NCBI GenBank assembly: GCA_000818945.1
Contig: KN805436.1
Span: forward strand, 116,603 to 180,602
Length of the DNA stretch: 64,000 bases
Reading direction: 5' to 3'
Source of the DNA: Schizochytrium sp. CCTCC M209059
Taxonomy: Eukaryota; Sar; Bigyra; Thraustochytrida; Thraustochytriidae
The translations under genes and the position numbers were made by a program. Shown here piece by piece: positions 39,421-51,747 of the stretch. The notes beneath the pieces were generated by a model. It was not told the origin of the DNA and did not search any database. It saw only the letters and a list, made by a program, of their open reading frames with translations. Each line of letters begins with the position of its first letter. Positions within the stretch are counted from its first letter, which is position 1.

Positions 39421-42011
39421 GGTTCCTCGCGTTTCCTCGTTGGGCGTCGGTGTTTGAAGTACGCGCGTGTCGGCGCGCGCGAGCGCGAGTGAGCGCCGCT
39501 CGGTCGGCCAGCGCGTCAGCGCACGCGTGAAGCGCGAGGGTACGGTCGCACACGCAGGTGCCGGCCGCCCTTGTACGATTTGGCTACTTGGTGCCGACCA
39601 AGTTCAAGTTGCACGAGAGGCATTTTCTTTCGTCTACATCATTGTAGATATTTATTGTGTACGCTTTAGTGTATACTTTGTACACGTTCGCGTGGTGTGC
39701 GTCGTAAAGAATGCGAGGACTTTGGCGTGATGGTCAGTCACATTGCAAGCTTGAAGACAACGACGGACAAGTCGTACTAGTGGCTTCACGCTGATCCTTC
39801 ATTTTGGTGTCTGCAGTCATGTTATACATTGGCATTGGCCGCTAAGAAAGACATTTGGACGATGTCAGCTTCAGCTTGCGTACATCTGCTCTTGTATGCG
39901 AGGATGCCGTGGTTGGTAAATAACTTCGTTCGTGCACGCGCCAGCGAGTTGTGTGTAAAAATGGGTGTTTTCGTTGTGTTTTTAAAAGTTTTGGGCTGCA
40001 TTCTCCTAGCTATGATGATGGAGCTGAGCGAGCAGCGCGTGTGTGGCGAGCGACTTTTTTTTCTTTTTTCGAGAATCAAAGTTTTTTTTGCCCATTTTTT
40101 TTTTCTCTCGGGGCGGTCTCTGAATTCCACAGTTCGCGGAATGCCCATGCGGCGGGAGTCAGCTCCCCGTGGTGCGCTTGGCTCGGCTCGGCGCGGCAGG
40201 GCGGGTAGTAAACAGGTAGAGGTGTTCACGACTCGCGACTCGGGCGGGAGCCATCAGCCTCGGGTTTTGGTGGCGAGCTCAGCGCCAGCCAGCTTTGTCG
40301 CGCCCGTGTCTATGTCTGAATTGCACGCACGGATCGCCTGTGCTTTCCTGCCTTTCGGCGCCAGTCAGGCTTTCCTCGCCTACCAGTGAGTGCAGCTTGA
40401 ACTTGGCCATGACTTTTTTTGGGCTGATGAAGTTTAATGGGAGTGGAGTGATGGCTGGCCCTGCCGCCGGGACCGCGAGGAAATAATGCCCCTCGCTCGC
40501 AGTCGTCGCCGCGCTCTTCGACTTTCAATCCTGAGCCGAGATCGACAGCCCTTCTTGCGTCGTCGGGCTTGGCTAAACGTCGGCAAGGTAAAGGCAGCAA
40601 GCATGCAGGGCAGAGGTCACAGTCAACCAAAATTCCCTCCGAAGGCCAGGGGCCCCTGGCGCTCGCTCTCGGCCAGTCAGTCGCCGGTCCTCGTGCAGCT
40701 GCCATTGATGCTGCGCCGACGCCTCGGAGGTCCCATCACGACGGCGATTCCGGCAGACGAGGGCTGAACGGCTGGATGGATGCAAGGCGCTCAACTCCCA
40801 AGCCGAGGCTGACCCCATCATGATTGGCCATGACAATATGCCATGCCATTGCTATGCCACGAGGCTCGTATCACTCTGCCAGGAAGACAGACCATGACGG
40901 CGGAGAAGATGGATGGCACGGGAGAAGTAGTCCAGCGGAGCAGAGCTGACTCGGAGCAGAGCACAGTAGATGGTGGTTTGCAAAAGGGCTGTAGGCCTCG
41001 TTTAATGATCCATATGGTGGTGGCTGGCCGCAAAACGCTGCTGCCGCTGTCGCCCTTTTGACCAAAAATGGAAAGTCTGGCGAAGAGTGTGCTTGCTCTT
41101 GCATTCTTCTCAGCTCTTGCTTGGGTCCGGTCAGGCCCATTTTAAGTCACCGTCACCGCCAAGTTGTGCACGGGGTTGGGGCTGCGGCGGACAGAGAGAG
41201 AGAGGTAGCTGGAAGGAGACGTTGCGATAGTCTGAGCCTGAGAGCAGTGCGGTGCACACAGCCTGAGGGAGGGCTCCATGTGCGGCTGTATTGGCAGTGG
41301 CTGCAGGCCGGAATGAAGGGAAGGGAGACGCACGAAGAATATAGTCTCGTCTCACGCAAACTTCGCGAGGGTGATAGAAGTGGGTGAATGAATAGATGAT
41401 GAGAACAAGATAAGAATAGTCAAAAATGATGTTTGCTTAGTTGATTGGGTAGTTTACTTTTAGCAGTTATTTTAGATTAGACGAAGTGGCCCGTGGCGCT
41501 GTTGGAGGAGAGCGGCGACTGGCCGCGAAGTTTGTCGCGGTCAGTTCAACCTGCCCTGCTGCGAACAGCGCGGCGTCATCGTTCGATGAGCCTCTTTTTT
41601 TTCCTTTTTTTTTTCCGCCCCTTCCTCTTTGCCGTTAATTGGCGGACGAGAGGTTGCGGATTGGAAGGCGAGCCGGGCTCCGTCGTTGATTTCGCGAGGA
41701 CGGACGACAGCGGTAGCGGCTCAAGGAGAGCGGTCGACTGCGATTGACGGATCGATCAATCGATCCGTCAGTCAGTCAGTCAGTCAGCGAGCGGGGTCGG
41801 TTTTATAAACAAACAAAAAGAAGGGCGAGGCATCCCCCTGGCCTGTGTGCCCTTCGGACGACGCAACCCGCTGCCGCACACCTGGCCGCGCGGTCATTGT
41901 TTTTTGTTTTTTTCTCGGTTCGACTGTGTTTGTGTGTATGATACAGTACGAGGGTGCTGTGCTGTTGAACTTGAAGAAGAAGAAGAAGAAGAACAGGTAC
42001 GCCTTGCGCTT
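39421..42011. other. gene-free region
   Basis: No supported gene. T-runs occur near 40057-40110 and 41587-41615, and a GTCA/CAGT repeat near 41768-41787. Open frames here (for example near 39829 and 40310) show biased translations without domains. Confidence 0.55.
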
Positions 42012-42503
42012 TTACATGACGCTAAGGTCAAGCCGCGTGGCGTTGTTCTCGCGCTTCCACGTGAGCTCTTCGTCGCTCAGCTTGTAGACAAAAACCTTGA
42101 CGCGCTGGTTGAACTGGACGCCCTTGGACTCTTCCGTAGAGACCTTGGACTCCTCGTTGTTTCCGTCACTGCTGCTGGCGCTGGTGCTGCTAGAGCTGTT
42201 GCTGCCATTGTGGGCAATCTCGTTGTCGTTGGCCTTGGCCTTGGCCTCGTCGTCTTCTTGGGGGAACTGCACCGCGAACTTGACGCCGGGGCGCTTGACG
42301 GACGAGGAGGCCCGCATGTGCGAGGATGCCGTGGTCTTCATCGAGTCTGCGGCCGACTTGGCAAAAGGCGAGGCGCCGCTGGTGGCGACACCGGCCTTGG
42401 TCATGTCGGGCACGCACTTGGCCGCGGGGGCGGGCGCCGTCGAGGACAGCGGCCGCTTGCTCCCGAGCTTGTGCAAGCCAATCTTGTGCATGAAGCTGTT
42501 CAT
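42012..42503 (-). CDS. short unknown hydrophilic protein
   Basis: The product is 163 aa from the ATG at 42503 (MNSFMHKIGLHKLGSKRPL). An upstream ATG exists at 42548 in the same frame. I do not recognise it. The middle is Ser/Asn-rich low complexity (SSSSTSASSSDGNNEE). Two conserved-looking islands flank it: GVKFAVQFPQEDDEAKAKA and, at the end, GVQFNQRVKVFVYKLSDEEL followed by TWKRENNATRLDLSVM. The tidy Ser/Glu-containing C-terminus and the good start context make it likelier real than antisense noise. It has no signal peptide or membrane segment. Confidence 0.5.
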   Translation of the reverse strand: MNSFMHKIGLHKLGSKRPLSSTAPAPAAKCVPDMTKAGVATSGASPFAKSAADSMKTTASSHMRASSSVKRPGVKFAVQFPQEDDEAKAKANDNEIAHNGSNSSSSTSASSSDGNNEESKVSTEESKGVQFNQRVKVFVYKLSDEELTWKRENNATRLDLSVM

Positions 42504-45500
42504 CTTGCAGTGCTGTGCCGCGCCTCTCCTCGAGCACTGCGTGAGCATCTCTCCTGCCGGTTCTCTGTCTGTCTTTTGCTAGCTCGTGCTCGCTGTGCCA
42601 GATCCGGACTCGGTCCTTGTCGTCCTCTTTCGTTTCTTTCGCGTCGCCTCGCTCCGCTTCGCGTCTGCGCTCGCTGCTGCGTCTCGCTGCTGCGTCTCGC
42701 TGCTGCTGCTGCTGCTGCTGCTGTCACCGCGTATCCTCTCGCGCTCGCTCGCTCGCTCGCTCGCTCGCTGCTGTGCTGCTGCTGTGATCTCTCTTGTCTG
42801 CCTCGTTCGGGTTCTGCCCGCTCGAGTCCCGCGCCTCCTCCTCCCTTCTCCTCGTTCCGGGTTCGGCCCTTCTCTGTCTGCCCCCGGCTCGCCCGCCCCC
42901 TGCTTGCGCAATGGCTGGCTCATGTGCCGTCGCTTTCCTTTTTCTTTTCTTTTCTTTTCTTTTCTTTTTCCTTTTCCAATACTTTCCTTTCTTTTCACTC
43001 GTTCCCTCTTCCTTCTCTCAGGTCACCCTCGCGCGCTCGCGCTCGCTGTGGCAGCGGCCCCTTTATCCTCCCGGCCCGTCGCCGCGTCGCGTTGCCTTTC
43101 TTCGCCATCGGCAGCGCCTCGACTCCGGAGAGAGCGTCAGGCACGCCATGTCACGTCAGCTGCCGCGCCCGGGAGCGCCTCGCGTCGACCCGCGTCGCGC
43201 CGCGGCGCCGCTGCCGGCTGTGACGTGGCGCCGCGCGGCCAACGTCGCCGCCGCCCTCATTGCGGCGCCGCGGGTGACGACGGCGACCTCGGCCAAACTC
43301 GCGCAAGCCGGCGCTCGCTGTCTCCGCGCCTAGAGACCGCCTAGGGGCCCCTACCGCGGCTTCCTCGTTCGCCGCTCTCACTCACTCACTGCCCGCACGC
43401 ACCTTACGCACGGACGTCATCAAGCAATCAATCAATCAATCAATCAATCAAATAACCAAGCGACCAACCACCGTCGCCGTCGCCGTCGCCGTCGCGGGCC
43501 CTGGCGCCACGTCCGCGAGCCCCTGCCGTTCTGGCCTCGGTCCACGCCATTTCGCTGTTCCCTTTTTCTCCCCTCTCCGCGCCGTCCATCTGCCCGGGAT
43601 CGTCTCGGCGTCATTCCGTGAACGTTGACGCCGGCGACATGGCATCACGATCACGATGACTCATCACGACCACCAAGGCGCTCCAGCCTGCCTGCCTGAC
43701 AGACAGACAGAGAGACAGACAGACAGACAGACAGACAGCATAACGTGCCCCGCGCCGCTACTGCTGCCGCTGCTGCTGCTGCTACTGCGGCTCCGCAATG
43801 CGATCGCGACACGGCGGCGGAGCACGCACTGCAGGCCAGACAGAGATGGCCTGTCGGTTGGCGGGTTAAAAATAACTAACCGTAAAGAGAGAAAAAACAG
43901 CCGCCGCAGTCGCAGTGCGGGGAATCAGCGCCCGACACCCGAGAGAGACCACGGCCGCCAGGACCCGAGCTGTCACGGTCGTGCTGCCGCTACTTGCCGT
44001 CGCGCCTCGCCGTCCAACGGACCCGCGCGCCCGCACACCGGCCCGCCAGACGGGTGCGGCTCGTGCTGGCCGCCAGTGTGGCACCTTTTGTCCACGTTGG
44101 CCACGTCCCGGCTCCCGGCACGCGGCAGCAACGCAAATCTGAGAGCACCAATGTCGTCGCCTCGGCTCGGCTACGTCCGTCCCGATGTCCCGAAAGCCGA
44201 CGGAAAAAGGGTTGCGCAAAGGTGCGGTGGTCTTCAGCAAGCGCGTCACCGCGGAAGCCTCGCTGTTCCCCAGGTTTCCTCGCCGCGAAGCTTCTCTGTT
44301 CGCGCCGCGAGAGTGTCGTCGCCTCGGCTCTGGTGGACGGATTGATCGACTGAGAGTGACTGAGAGTGTGGTGGTGGTGACTATTGTGTGCTGTGCTGCG
44401 GGCCGTCGTTCGCATCGAGGTGCACGTCAATCATTGTGGGCAGGCGTGCCGGCGAGACCTGTCAGTAAGCGCGCTCCGCCACTGCACCGCGATCAGGCGA
44501 AGCGGGGCGGCGCAGAATGAGAAGGAAAAGGGGAAGGAGAAGGAGAAGGAGACGAAGAAAAAGGGAGAAGAAGCGAGCGTTCAAGCAAGGTCTGTCCGGG
44601 ACAAGTGCTGTGTCGTAAGGTTCATCGATCGATTGATCGATTGTTTGATGACCCAAAACGCGAGGCTCAAGGCGCGAAGAAGAGAACGAAAAGGAAAAAA
44701 AGGAGACGAACAAGAACAAGAACAGGACAATTCGGTCGATGCCTTCCAAGGAAGCTCTAACTGACCGTCAAGAAAGGCAGAGTTTAGAACTGATCAGGTC
44801 TGGCTAGTATTGTGCCATTGCTCCTGATTTTTCACTACGAGCAGCAGCAACACAGAGTGCGGGGTTTCCATGACGTTTGCTTTGCCGTCGTGCGCCAGGG
44901 CGACGTCAGAATCAACAGCAAGAGCACGCAATGTGTGATGTTTCTGCTTCTCCTTCAGACCCACATCCCAAAGACCGACCAGACACGCACGCACGCACGC
45001 TGTGTTCCGGACTGGTTCCTTCGCGTTGAAGTTCGCCATGTGCAACTGTGCACGAACTCTCGCTGCAGAATCCAGTACGTACATCTCTCTCTCTCTCTCT
45101 CTCCCATCACGTTCAGTTCCGGAGCCAAAGCAATTCAAAATCTCCCTATACGCTCGCAGCGGCAGCGCTTTCATCGGACGACAAACTGTCCGCCGCATCG
45201 TCGTTCCTCGCGTCCTCTGAATACTGCGTTCAACCTCTCAACGAACATGGCCAATCGCAGGATACGGGACTGCGCGAACACTTGCATGCCATCGAACAAC
45301 CGAAGCATCGAGACTGATTTGTGAACGGTTGCGGCACCCTGCACATCCCGCACGCGGTGCAGTGCCGTATTCGTTCACTCGGTCCAAACGCGCGGTCCGC
45401 GCGCACTCAGTTGCCCCCGACGGGTCCTCCCCGACCGGCGCACACACCGCACACGCGCCCAGCCGTCCCCGTGCGGACCCCTCGCTCGACGGACGGGGAC

Positions 45501-47527
45501 GGCAGGGCCGGGCTCGTAGTACCTCTGGAACCTTTTGTTGGTCGCATCTTTGCTGTTCGCTGCTGCGACTGAACTGCCGTGCCTGGTGCAGCTTGCTTTG
45601 CTTGCATTCAAGTTGCTGTGATGATGTGCGGCACCAGCACAACCACCACCAGCACGCAGAGCAGTGCGGTGCAGTGCAGTGGAGCTGCCGCTGCAGCTGC
45701 AGCTAGCGCGCAAAAGCTCTCTCCGTGGTAGGGCGCGGCCTTCCGTCGGGCGCCTTGCAGCAAGCTGCACGGGTCTGCTTTCCTTGCCCGTGTCCTTCCG
45801 CGGCGGCGTCAAGGGCAGGGCGTGCGTCGCTGTTCCGTACTTGCCTGGGGTGATCGCTGCTTTTGGCTGCAGCGAGTACGTGCTCGGGCTGCGAACTAAT
45901 CAGACACACGCGCAGTGAGCCAACTTGAAGAGCAGTTTGACGAGCACCAGCCATCACTTCGCGGTCACAAGAAAAAGGACCAACCGTGGCGGTGGAGAAG
46001 AAGACGACGACGACGATGACAAGCTGTGCACAAGACCTTCTCTTCTGCTGGAGGGAGCGGCCCGTACTACGCTCACATGCTGTCTGTCAGCCGCCGGCCG
46101 GCTACAGATGCAAATGCGTTGGCTCATATGTTTCTTCTATACCTCTTCTCAAAGACACACACACGCTTTCATTTGCACATGGCTGCCCTGGCTGGCTGGC
46201 TTGCTGGCCGCGCACAGCTAGCATTCATCTCCTCCCTCCGCTTGCTCGTCTTTTTCTCGATCGCCGATCGCTGTTTGTCCATCGCTCCTGGCTCCATGGC
46301 AACAATCGATCGACGACCAGCCAGGCGATCGTCCGTCCGTCCATGGCCACTGAAGGGATGTATCCAATACTTGCTTGCTTGCTCTCGCAATGTCCGCTTT
46401 GTGCTCGCATCTATCTGCATCTATCCTCCTGCAGACTCTGCTGGCCGCTCCGAGCATCCACCCCTCCTCGATTCCGGCGCTCCTCGCGCAGCCCGAGCTG
46501 ACCCACGCCGGAGAGGCGGCAGCAGCGCCGCGAGCGCAGCCGTCCGTGCGCCGAGCAGCGAGGCGAGCGAGAGGGAGCGCGGTGCGTGCGTGCGTCTTCT
46601 GCAGGGAGAGGGCTCGCTCGGAGGGGAGAAAGAAGGAGAGAAAGGGAGAAAGGGAGAAAGGAGAGAGAGGGAGAAAGGAGACTCGGAGAGAGGGAGAGAG
46701 AGGAGCCGCCTCCGTCCAGGCGGGCCGCGACGGGCCGCCAGAAAGGAAACGGGCCCGCGCCCGGCCGCCGGTTCGCTCGCTCGCTCGTCCGCCCGCCCGC
46801 GCCGCCTGCCTCTCGGCCCTCGCGTCGCAGGCCGCGCGCGCCGCCGCCGCAGGGCTTCTCGGGCTCGAGGAGGGAGCGAGAGAGAGCTGTTCGTAGGCGC
46901 CCAAAAGTCCACTTCATTCCATTCCATTGTGTCGATTGCAGTGCAGTGCCTTCTGCTCCGATCCGCCCCGCTGCGCCACGCGTCTGCGGAGCCAAGGGCA
47001 CTGCTGCGCCGCGCGTCTGCGGAGGCGAGGCCCGCGGCACGAGGCGCGGCCAGGCGGAGGAGGCGGCGAGGAGGAGGCGGCGAGGAGGCCCAGCCAGGCC
47101 CCCGTCGCCAAATAGGGCCGCGCACGCGCCCGGCCGGGACGAGGATATCCTGAGATTCTAGGAGGCGCCCCGCGCAGATCGAGGATCTGTCTGGAAGGTC
47201 AAGGATCTGCAGCACGTGCACGAGCCCCAGGACGCCACATCGATTCCGTGGTGGAAAAGGAGGAGGTCAGACAGAGACCAGACCTTGTCGCGCGGCGCAG
47301 CGCGGCGCAACGCAGCGTCTCTGCGCGCGGGAGGAGCCGCGTGGACGGACGGACGCAGACTTTCTTTCGGCCCGGAACGGAGAATAAAGTCGAGGAAAGG
47401 GTCTGGGGCCGAGGAAACGCACGCACGCACGCACGCACGCGTGCTCGCTGTCCCTCTTTCTTCTAGCTGCTTGCTTCCCTTGCTCGAGTTGGACTCCGAC
47501 ACGCTGAGAGCTCCTTGCGCGCTCAGC
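42504..47527. other. gene-free, simple-repeat-rich region
   Basis: No gene recognised. It carries a CTG run (42705-42722), TTTTC units (42936-42967), an AATC run (43427-43450), a CAGA run (43709-43738), ACGC near 47425-47445, and GAGA/GGGAGAAA purine tracts near 46625-46680. Many long open frames are GC-composition artefacts with Arg/Ala/Pro/Ser-rich translations. Confidence 0.6.
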
Positions 47528-50455
47528 ATGGCGAGCACAACCCGAAGACGGACGAGCGCACATGGCGGAGCGGGAGGAAGGAGACGACGCCGCCACGTGC
47601 ACTTTCCAGAGAAAAGCTTCGTAGCCGTCTACGGAAAGAACGGTCTCGAAGACGTCTTCGATGACCTTGCTCGCGATAACGAAATGGCCGACGCGGTCGA
47701 TGCTGTCTCCGAAATCTATCTGGCACAAGACCCCGATGAAAGCGACCCAGACGCCGCAGCCCGCAGCGCCGGAGCCTTTCCTGACCCGACCGGCCACTTG
47801 GCCCGGCTGAGCGAACTCTCGTCCATGAAACCCAGCGGCCTCAAGCCAGCCTTCAAGCTCAAGGAGAGACGCCCGCGAAGACGAGGAAGCCCCGCGCAGC
47901 AGTCTCTCGAAACGGTCGCAGAGAGGCTCAAGACGCAGTTTATACTCTCACGCAAGTCCAACGACCTCGGACTCATGGCCGAAGTCCTGAGCCAGCTCGC
48001 CAGTGACCCCAATGCTGATATTTTGCGACAAAAGATCAACCAGCGTCTCATCGACGAAAGTCTTTTATTCTCCCTGCTCAGCGGTAACGCTGACATGACG
48101 CGTCTCCTTCTCGACTCCGCCGGCGCATCCATCAAGGGCGCAGACACCATTTTCGACGAATCCAAGGGCGACATGTCAAGTTGCCAATGCGGCAAACATC
48201 CAGGCATCTTATTAGTCACTCTCACGCGCCAAAGCGCGCATGAACTAGTCGACCTCGCGCTAAAAAGTGGCCTCGATCCCAACACTAGCGTCTGCGACGG
48301 CGAGGCGCAGTACATGTGGTGGGGCGTGGCCATGACCTTTCGCGGCGCCAAGCTCGTAAAGAGCCCCGTTTTGCGCGTCACCTTTGCCAAGAGTACTCCC
48401 CTTATTGCCGCCGTTATGAATAACGACCTTCGCATGGTTCGTCTGCTCCTCAATCACGGGGCGGACATGCGTCTCCACAACTGGGCCGCAGTCGCGCAGG
48501 CGGCGCAGGTCAACGATCCTTTGCACCAGGTCCTCAGCCACTTTTGGCACCAGCTCAAGGACAACTCGCCTGACTTTCACACCGCATGCGCTGTCGCACT
48601 CAAGGGCGCTGCTTCGCGAGGTCACAAAGAAACCGTGGCATGGATCTTTGAGCAGCTCGAACTTCGCGAGGACTGGGGCGCGCTCGATTCTACAGCCACG
48701 AAACGATTGCGACGGCGCCGCAACGTCCTTGCCTCCGCATCCTCGCACGCACTCTCACAAAACACGGCAAGGTCTGCTGTCCAACTTCACGTGCAACGTG
48801 CCGCCCGTCGCCAGCTCATCACACACGCGTCGTCCTCCTCTTCTTCCGCTTCCTCCTCGTCATCCTCCTCTGCTGCAATTCCAAAGAGTCTTTCCCAAAC
48901 CGCGTCGCGTGACCGTTCGGTGACCGACAAGCGGAGGCATATGAGCGACGCCACCGAGATCGAAACCTCCTGTCTTAACGAATCGAGCATGCGCGAATAT
49001 GGCGCACGTCGTCGCTCTCTCGTTCGCAATTACATGGACGTGGAATGCGACGAGGTCGAACAATCATCTCGCGTGCCCCCACCTCCACCGCACGTTGCAC
49101 CGCGCTGGGCCCCAAGTGCGGCGTCAGTCGAGGACGCTGCGTCAGAGGACCTGGCTACGAGCACCGTCTCGCGTGCCATTAACATTCTCATTGACGAGGC
49201 TCTCGCGCCAGGCTACGTGCATCGCGAGGCCTTTGTGCGGGGCGTTGAGGCCCTTGCACAAATTGAAAAGGAGCGTTGTGGCTCGGCCATGACCCTCGAG
49301 CAACGTGTACAGGACCTCTACAAGATCTTTCTCAACACTCTCGAAGAGGTTGAACCGCAAAGCGCTCGCGATAGTGCACTGGCTCTTCTCGAGGTCGGCG
49401 TCGAGCAGTTCCTGGGACTTGATATGCCGCTCGAGGGCCCTGTTCAGGGCAGTGCGGGTTCTTCGCGCTCGCTCGGCAATTTGGCGGACTTTGAGTCCCT
49501 TGCTGCGGATTCCAACGAGGATGGTGACGCGCGTCCTGGCAAATCCGGAGCCGAATCTTCTTCATCTTCCTCTTCATCCTCCTCGTCTTCGCAGCGCCGT
49601 CGCTGGCCCTGGACGCGCGTGCGCAACGGGCTGACGCGAATAAAGAGGAGTGGTTCCGCCCGATCGCACAGCAACAAGGTCGCTCGCCGCGCTTCGGGCG
49701 ACGAGCAAGCCATGGCGCTCGGTCTTGCTGCCAAGGGCGGCCACACACTCATTGCCAAGCATCTACTCTCTTCTGCACGCAGCGATTTGCGCGTTCTTGT
49801 CCCAAGCCTGCTCACCATGGCGGCTCGAAACAACCGTGCCGACACCTTCGCCATGCTTGTTGATTTTATCCCCAGTGACTTACCGGACGAAACCATTTGC
49901 GAGACACTTAATGAGGCTTTTGCTATTGCAATGGCTGCTGAAGCCATTGATACCGTCGATGTCATCATGGAATCCGGCGCTGCCCCGGATGTCGGTATTT
50001 TCGTCAAGGTCATGCTTCAGGCTTGCACGGATCCGTCCTATTCGGAGGATGCGGCCGAGTACCTCGTCTTCACCATGACGCGCGCGAACCTCCATTTTGA
50101 GCTCGAAGACGTCAAGGGCATTGTTGATGCCATTGTCCTTTGCGAGGAGCCTAATCTGTACAACTTTGCGACCCTTCTCGACCTCGACGATTCTTTCCGA
50201 ACCGTCATTAGCACGGATCACTTCTTCACTCTACTCGAAACTTCTGCAAAGTATCCTACTGTCACGCAGTGGTCAGACCTCATTGTCATGTTCATCAAGT
50301 GCGCCGAGGACCATCATGACTATCATGACATCATGCACAAGGTGTATACCAAGGCCACCGAGCCGGATTCTGCTGTGCATCCGGGAGTGCTCGGCACTCT
50401 TGCTACGCGAAGCGTTCATTCTGACACGGATTCGAACCCGGAGCGCTGGGTCTAA
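47528..50455 (+). CDS. ankyrin-repeat-type protein with N-terminal RVxF-like motif
   Basis: The product is 975 aa from the ATG at 47528 (MASTTRRRTSAHGG). Ankyrin-like helix pairs are seen around residues 270-410 (LIAAVMNNDLRMVRLLLNHG, LKGAASRGHKETVAWIFEQL) and again after about 720 (MALGLAAKGGHTLIAKHLLS, LLTMAARNNRADTFAMLVDF, AIAMAAEAIDTVDVIMESGA). Between them is a long Ser-rich low-complexity part with SSSS runs and a Pro patch (about 430-540 and 660-720). Residues 22-26 read RHVHF, followed by PEKSFVAVYG, similar in position to the PP1-docking RVxF that precedes the ankyrin repeats of MYPT-type regulators. That link is an inference. No catalytic or membrane domain is present, so it is probably a scaffold. 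Confidence 0.75.
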   Translation: MASTTRRRTSAHGGAGGRRRRRHVHFPEKSFVAVYGKNGLEDVFDDLARDNEMADAVDAVSEIYLAQDPDESDPDAAARSAGAFPDPTGHLARLSELSSMKPSGLKPAFKLKERRPRRRGSPAQQSLETVAERLKTQFILSRKSNDLGLMAEVLSQLASDPNADILRQKINQRLIDESLLFSLLSGNADMTRLLLDSAGASIKGADTIFDESKGDMSSCQCGKHPGILLVTLTRQSAHELVDLALKSGLDPNTSVCDGEAQYMWWGVAMTFRGAKLVKSPVLRVTFAKSTPLIAAVMNNDLRMVRLLLNHGADMRLHNWAAVAQAAQVNDPLHQVLSHFWHQLKDNSPDFHTACAVALKGAASRGHKETVAWIFEQLELREDWGALDSTATKRLRRRRNVLASASSHALSQNTARSAVQLHVQRAARRQLITHASSSSSSASSSSSSSAAIPKSLSQTASRDRSVTDKRRHMSDATEIETSCLNESSMREYGARRRSLVRNYMDVECDEVEQSSRVPPPPPHVAPRWAPSAASVEDAASEDLATSTVSRAINILIDEALAPGYVHREAFVRGVEALAQIEKERCGSAMTLEQRVQDLYKIFLNTLEEVEPQSARDSALALLEVGVEQFLGLDMPLEGPVQGSAGSSRSLGNLADFESLAADSNEDGDARPGKSGAESSSSSSSSSSSSQRRRWPWTRVRNGLTRIKRSGSARSHSNKVARRASGDEQAMALGLAAKGGHTLIAKHLLSSARSDLRVLVPSLLTMAARNNRADTFAMLVDFIPSDLPDETICETLNEAFAIAMAAEAIDTVDVIMESGAAPDVGIFVKVMLQACTDPSYSEDAAEYLVFTMTRANLHFELEDVKGIVDAIVLCEEPNLYNFATLLDLDDSFRTVISTDHFFTLLETSAKYPTVTQWSDLIVMFIKCAEDHHDYHDIMHKVYTKATEPDSAVHPGVLGTLATRSVHSDTDSNPERWV

Positions 50456-51747
50456 GACCCCTTTCTCCTTTTCAATACCCTGAGCGTTTGTTTGGATATG
50501 ATCAATGGCTGAAAGGCATCGATAGTACCCATCCGCTCCTAGTATTTCTTCTTCTCCTCTACGTTCTCTTTTTGTTTCTGTTATCTCATGACTAATTTTT
50601 GTATTTGTGTGCCTAGGTTGCAATGGGCTACCGATGCGGTATTTGAGCATCATTCTACGTGAGTTTGTTCGCGACCCCCCCTTTTGAGATCGCCAAATTA
50701 CAAAAGGACGACTCATATAAAATTGTCAACCTCTGTATAATTTCTGACCCTGACAAAGTCTGCTTCATGTGTGCAAAAGGAGATCGACAAATTACAAAAG
50801 GACGACCTAATATAAACTTGTCAGCCTCTGTATAATTTCTGACCTTGACAAAGTCTGCTTCACGTGTGCGCAAGCGCTTTTATTCTTCTCGACGTACGAC
50901 TGATTTTCGTCTTTTCTCCTTTGGAACGGAGATAATGGACTGGACTCTGGACTCTTGGACTTGGGTCTTCAAAGCTTGAAACTTGCACCTACCGTCCTCA
51001 GGAGTCGTACTGGTATACTACAAGTCCGGTGACCGTCCGAGTCGTACCGGGTAACGGACCTAACTCAAACTGAGATAGCGCGCCGCCGCAGCGAAAACAG
51101 AGGCTCCGGCGCGGAGCTGCAAACAAATACTTGCGTATCAAGTTGTGGCTCAGAGACCACGCCCAGGCTCTTGCGCGGACCGCTTTTGGTCTCGCGGTAC
51201 AAAAGTTAAAGCATTTTTGGGAACAGCAAAGGACTTCGGGCACGCCGCGGACGCATTTTCCGAACAGCACACACCCACACCCGCTCTTACATTTTTATTC
51301 GAAAACTTTCACCGCAAACGAAAGAGAAAAGCTTTACAACGCATTGAGCCGCGCGCGCGGGCCAAGGCTGGCGCAGCAGTGCATCTTGCGCAAATCAGCA
51401 CACCGCGGACCTCCTCTACCACTGCCAGTCGACGGCAAACGGAAGTAAAAAGCAGTACGTACATGTCTCAACTTGAGAAGAGAGTGGTTTTTTTTCACTC
51501 TTTAATCCATTTTTCTGCTATAGTCTCTCCTTTCTTTGCCGTGCACTGTGGGTGGAGGAAATTGGAAATGGGCGCGAAGCCTCCGCGCCGAACGTGCTTG
51601 GGCTTTTGCAAGCCAATCGTCCCAAGATGATCAGGCTAAAACAAAGGAGAACCCAAGACTAGCCACGTGTGGTCGAATTGACCTGGGCAGAGCCGCAAGC
51701 AAAGACGCAACGCAACCAAGGAGCTGGAACGTCAAGCAAAGGAAAGA
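50456..51747. other. intergenic region with tandem duplication
   Basis: It contains the 94-bp tandem duplication listed separately. Short frames near 51145-51630 have no recognisable domain. Confidence 0.5.
50686..50874. repeat. 94-bp tandem duplication
   Basis: Copy 1 (50686-50779) begins GAGATCGCCAAATTACAAAA and copy 2 (50780-50874) begins GAGATCGACAAATTACAAAA. They share CCTCTGTATAATTTCTGACC and GACAAAGTCTGCTTCA, differing at about ten positions. It lies about 230 bp past the ankyrin gene's stop codon. Confidence 0.88.

Noticed and set aside
41847..43223. 458-aa plus-strand open frame
   Set aside because: It is antisense to the 42012-42503 gene and then runs through CTG and TTTTC simple repeats; no domain.
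46026..47153. 375-aa plus-strand frame and overlapping frames on both strands
   Set aside because: They lie in purine-rich low-complexity DNA with Arg/Ala/Gly bias; several conflicting frames are equally open.
50428..50442. tRNA B-box-like sequence (GGATTCGAACC)
   Set aside because: It is inside the end of the ankyrin-type coding sequence and has no A box or cloverleaf around it.
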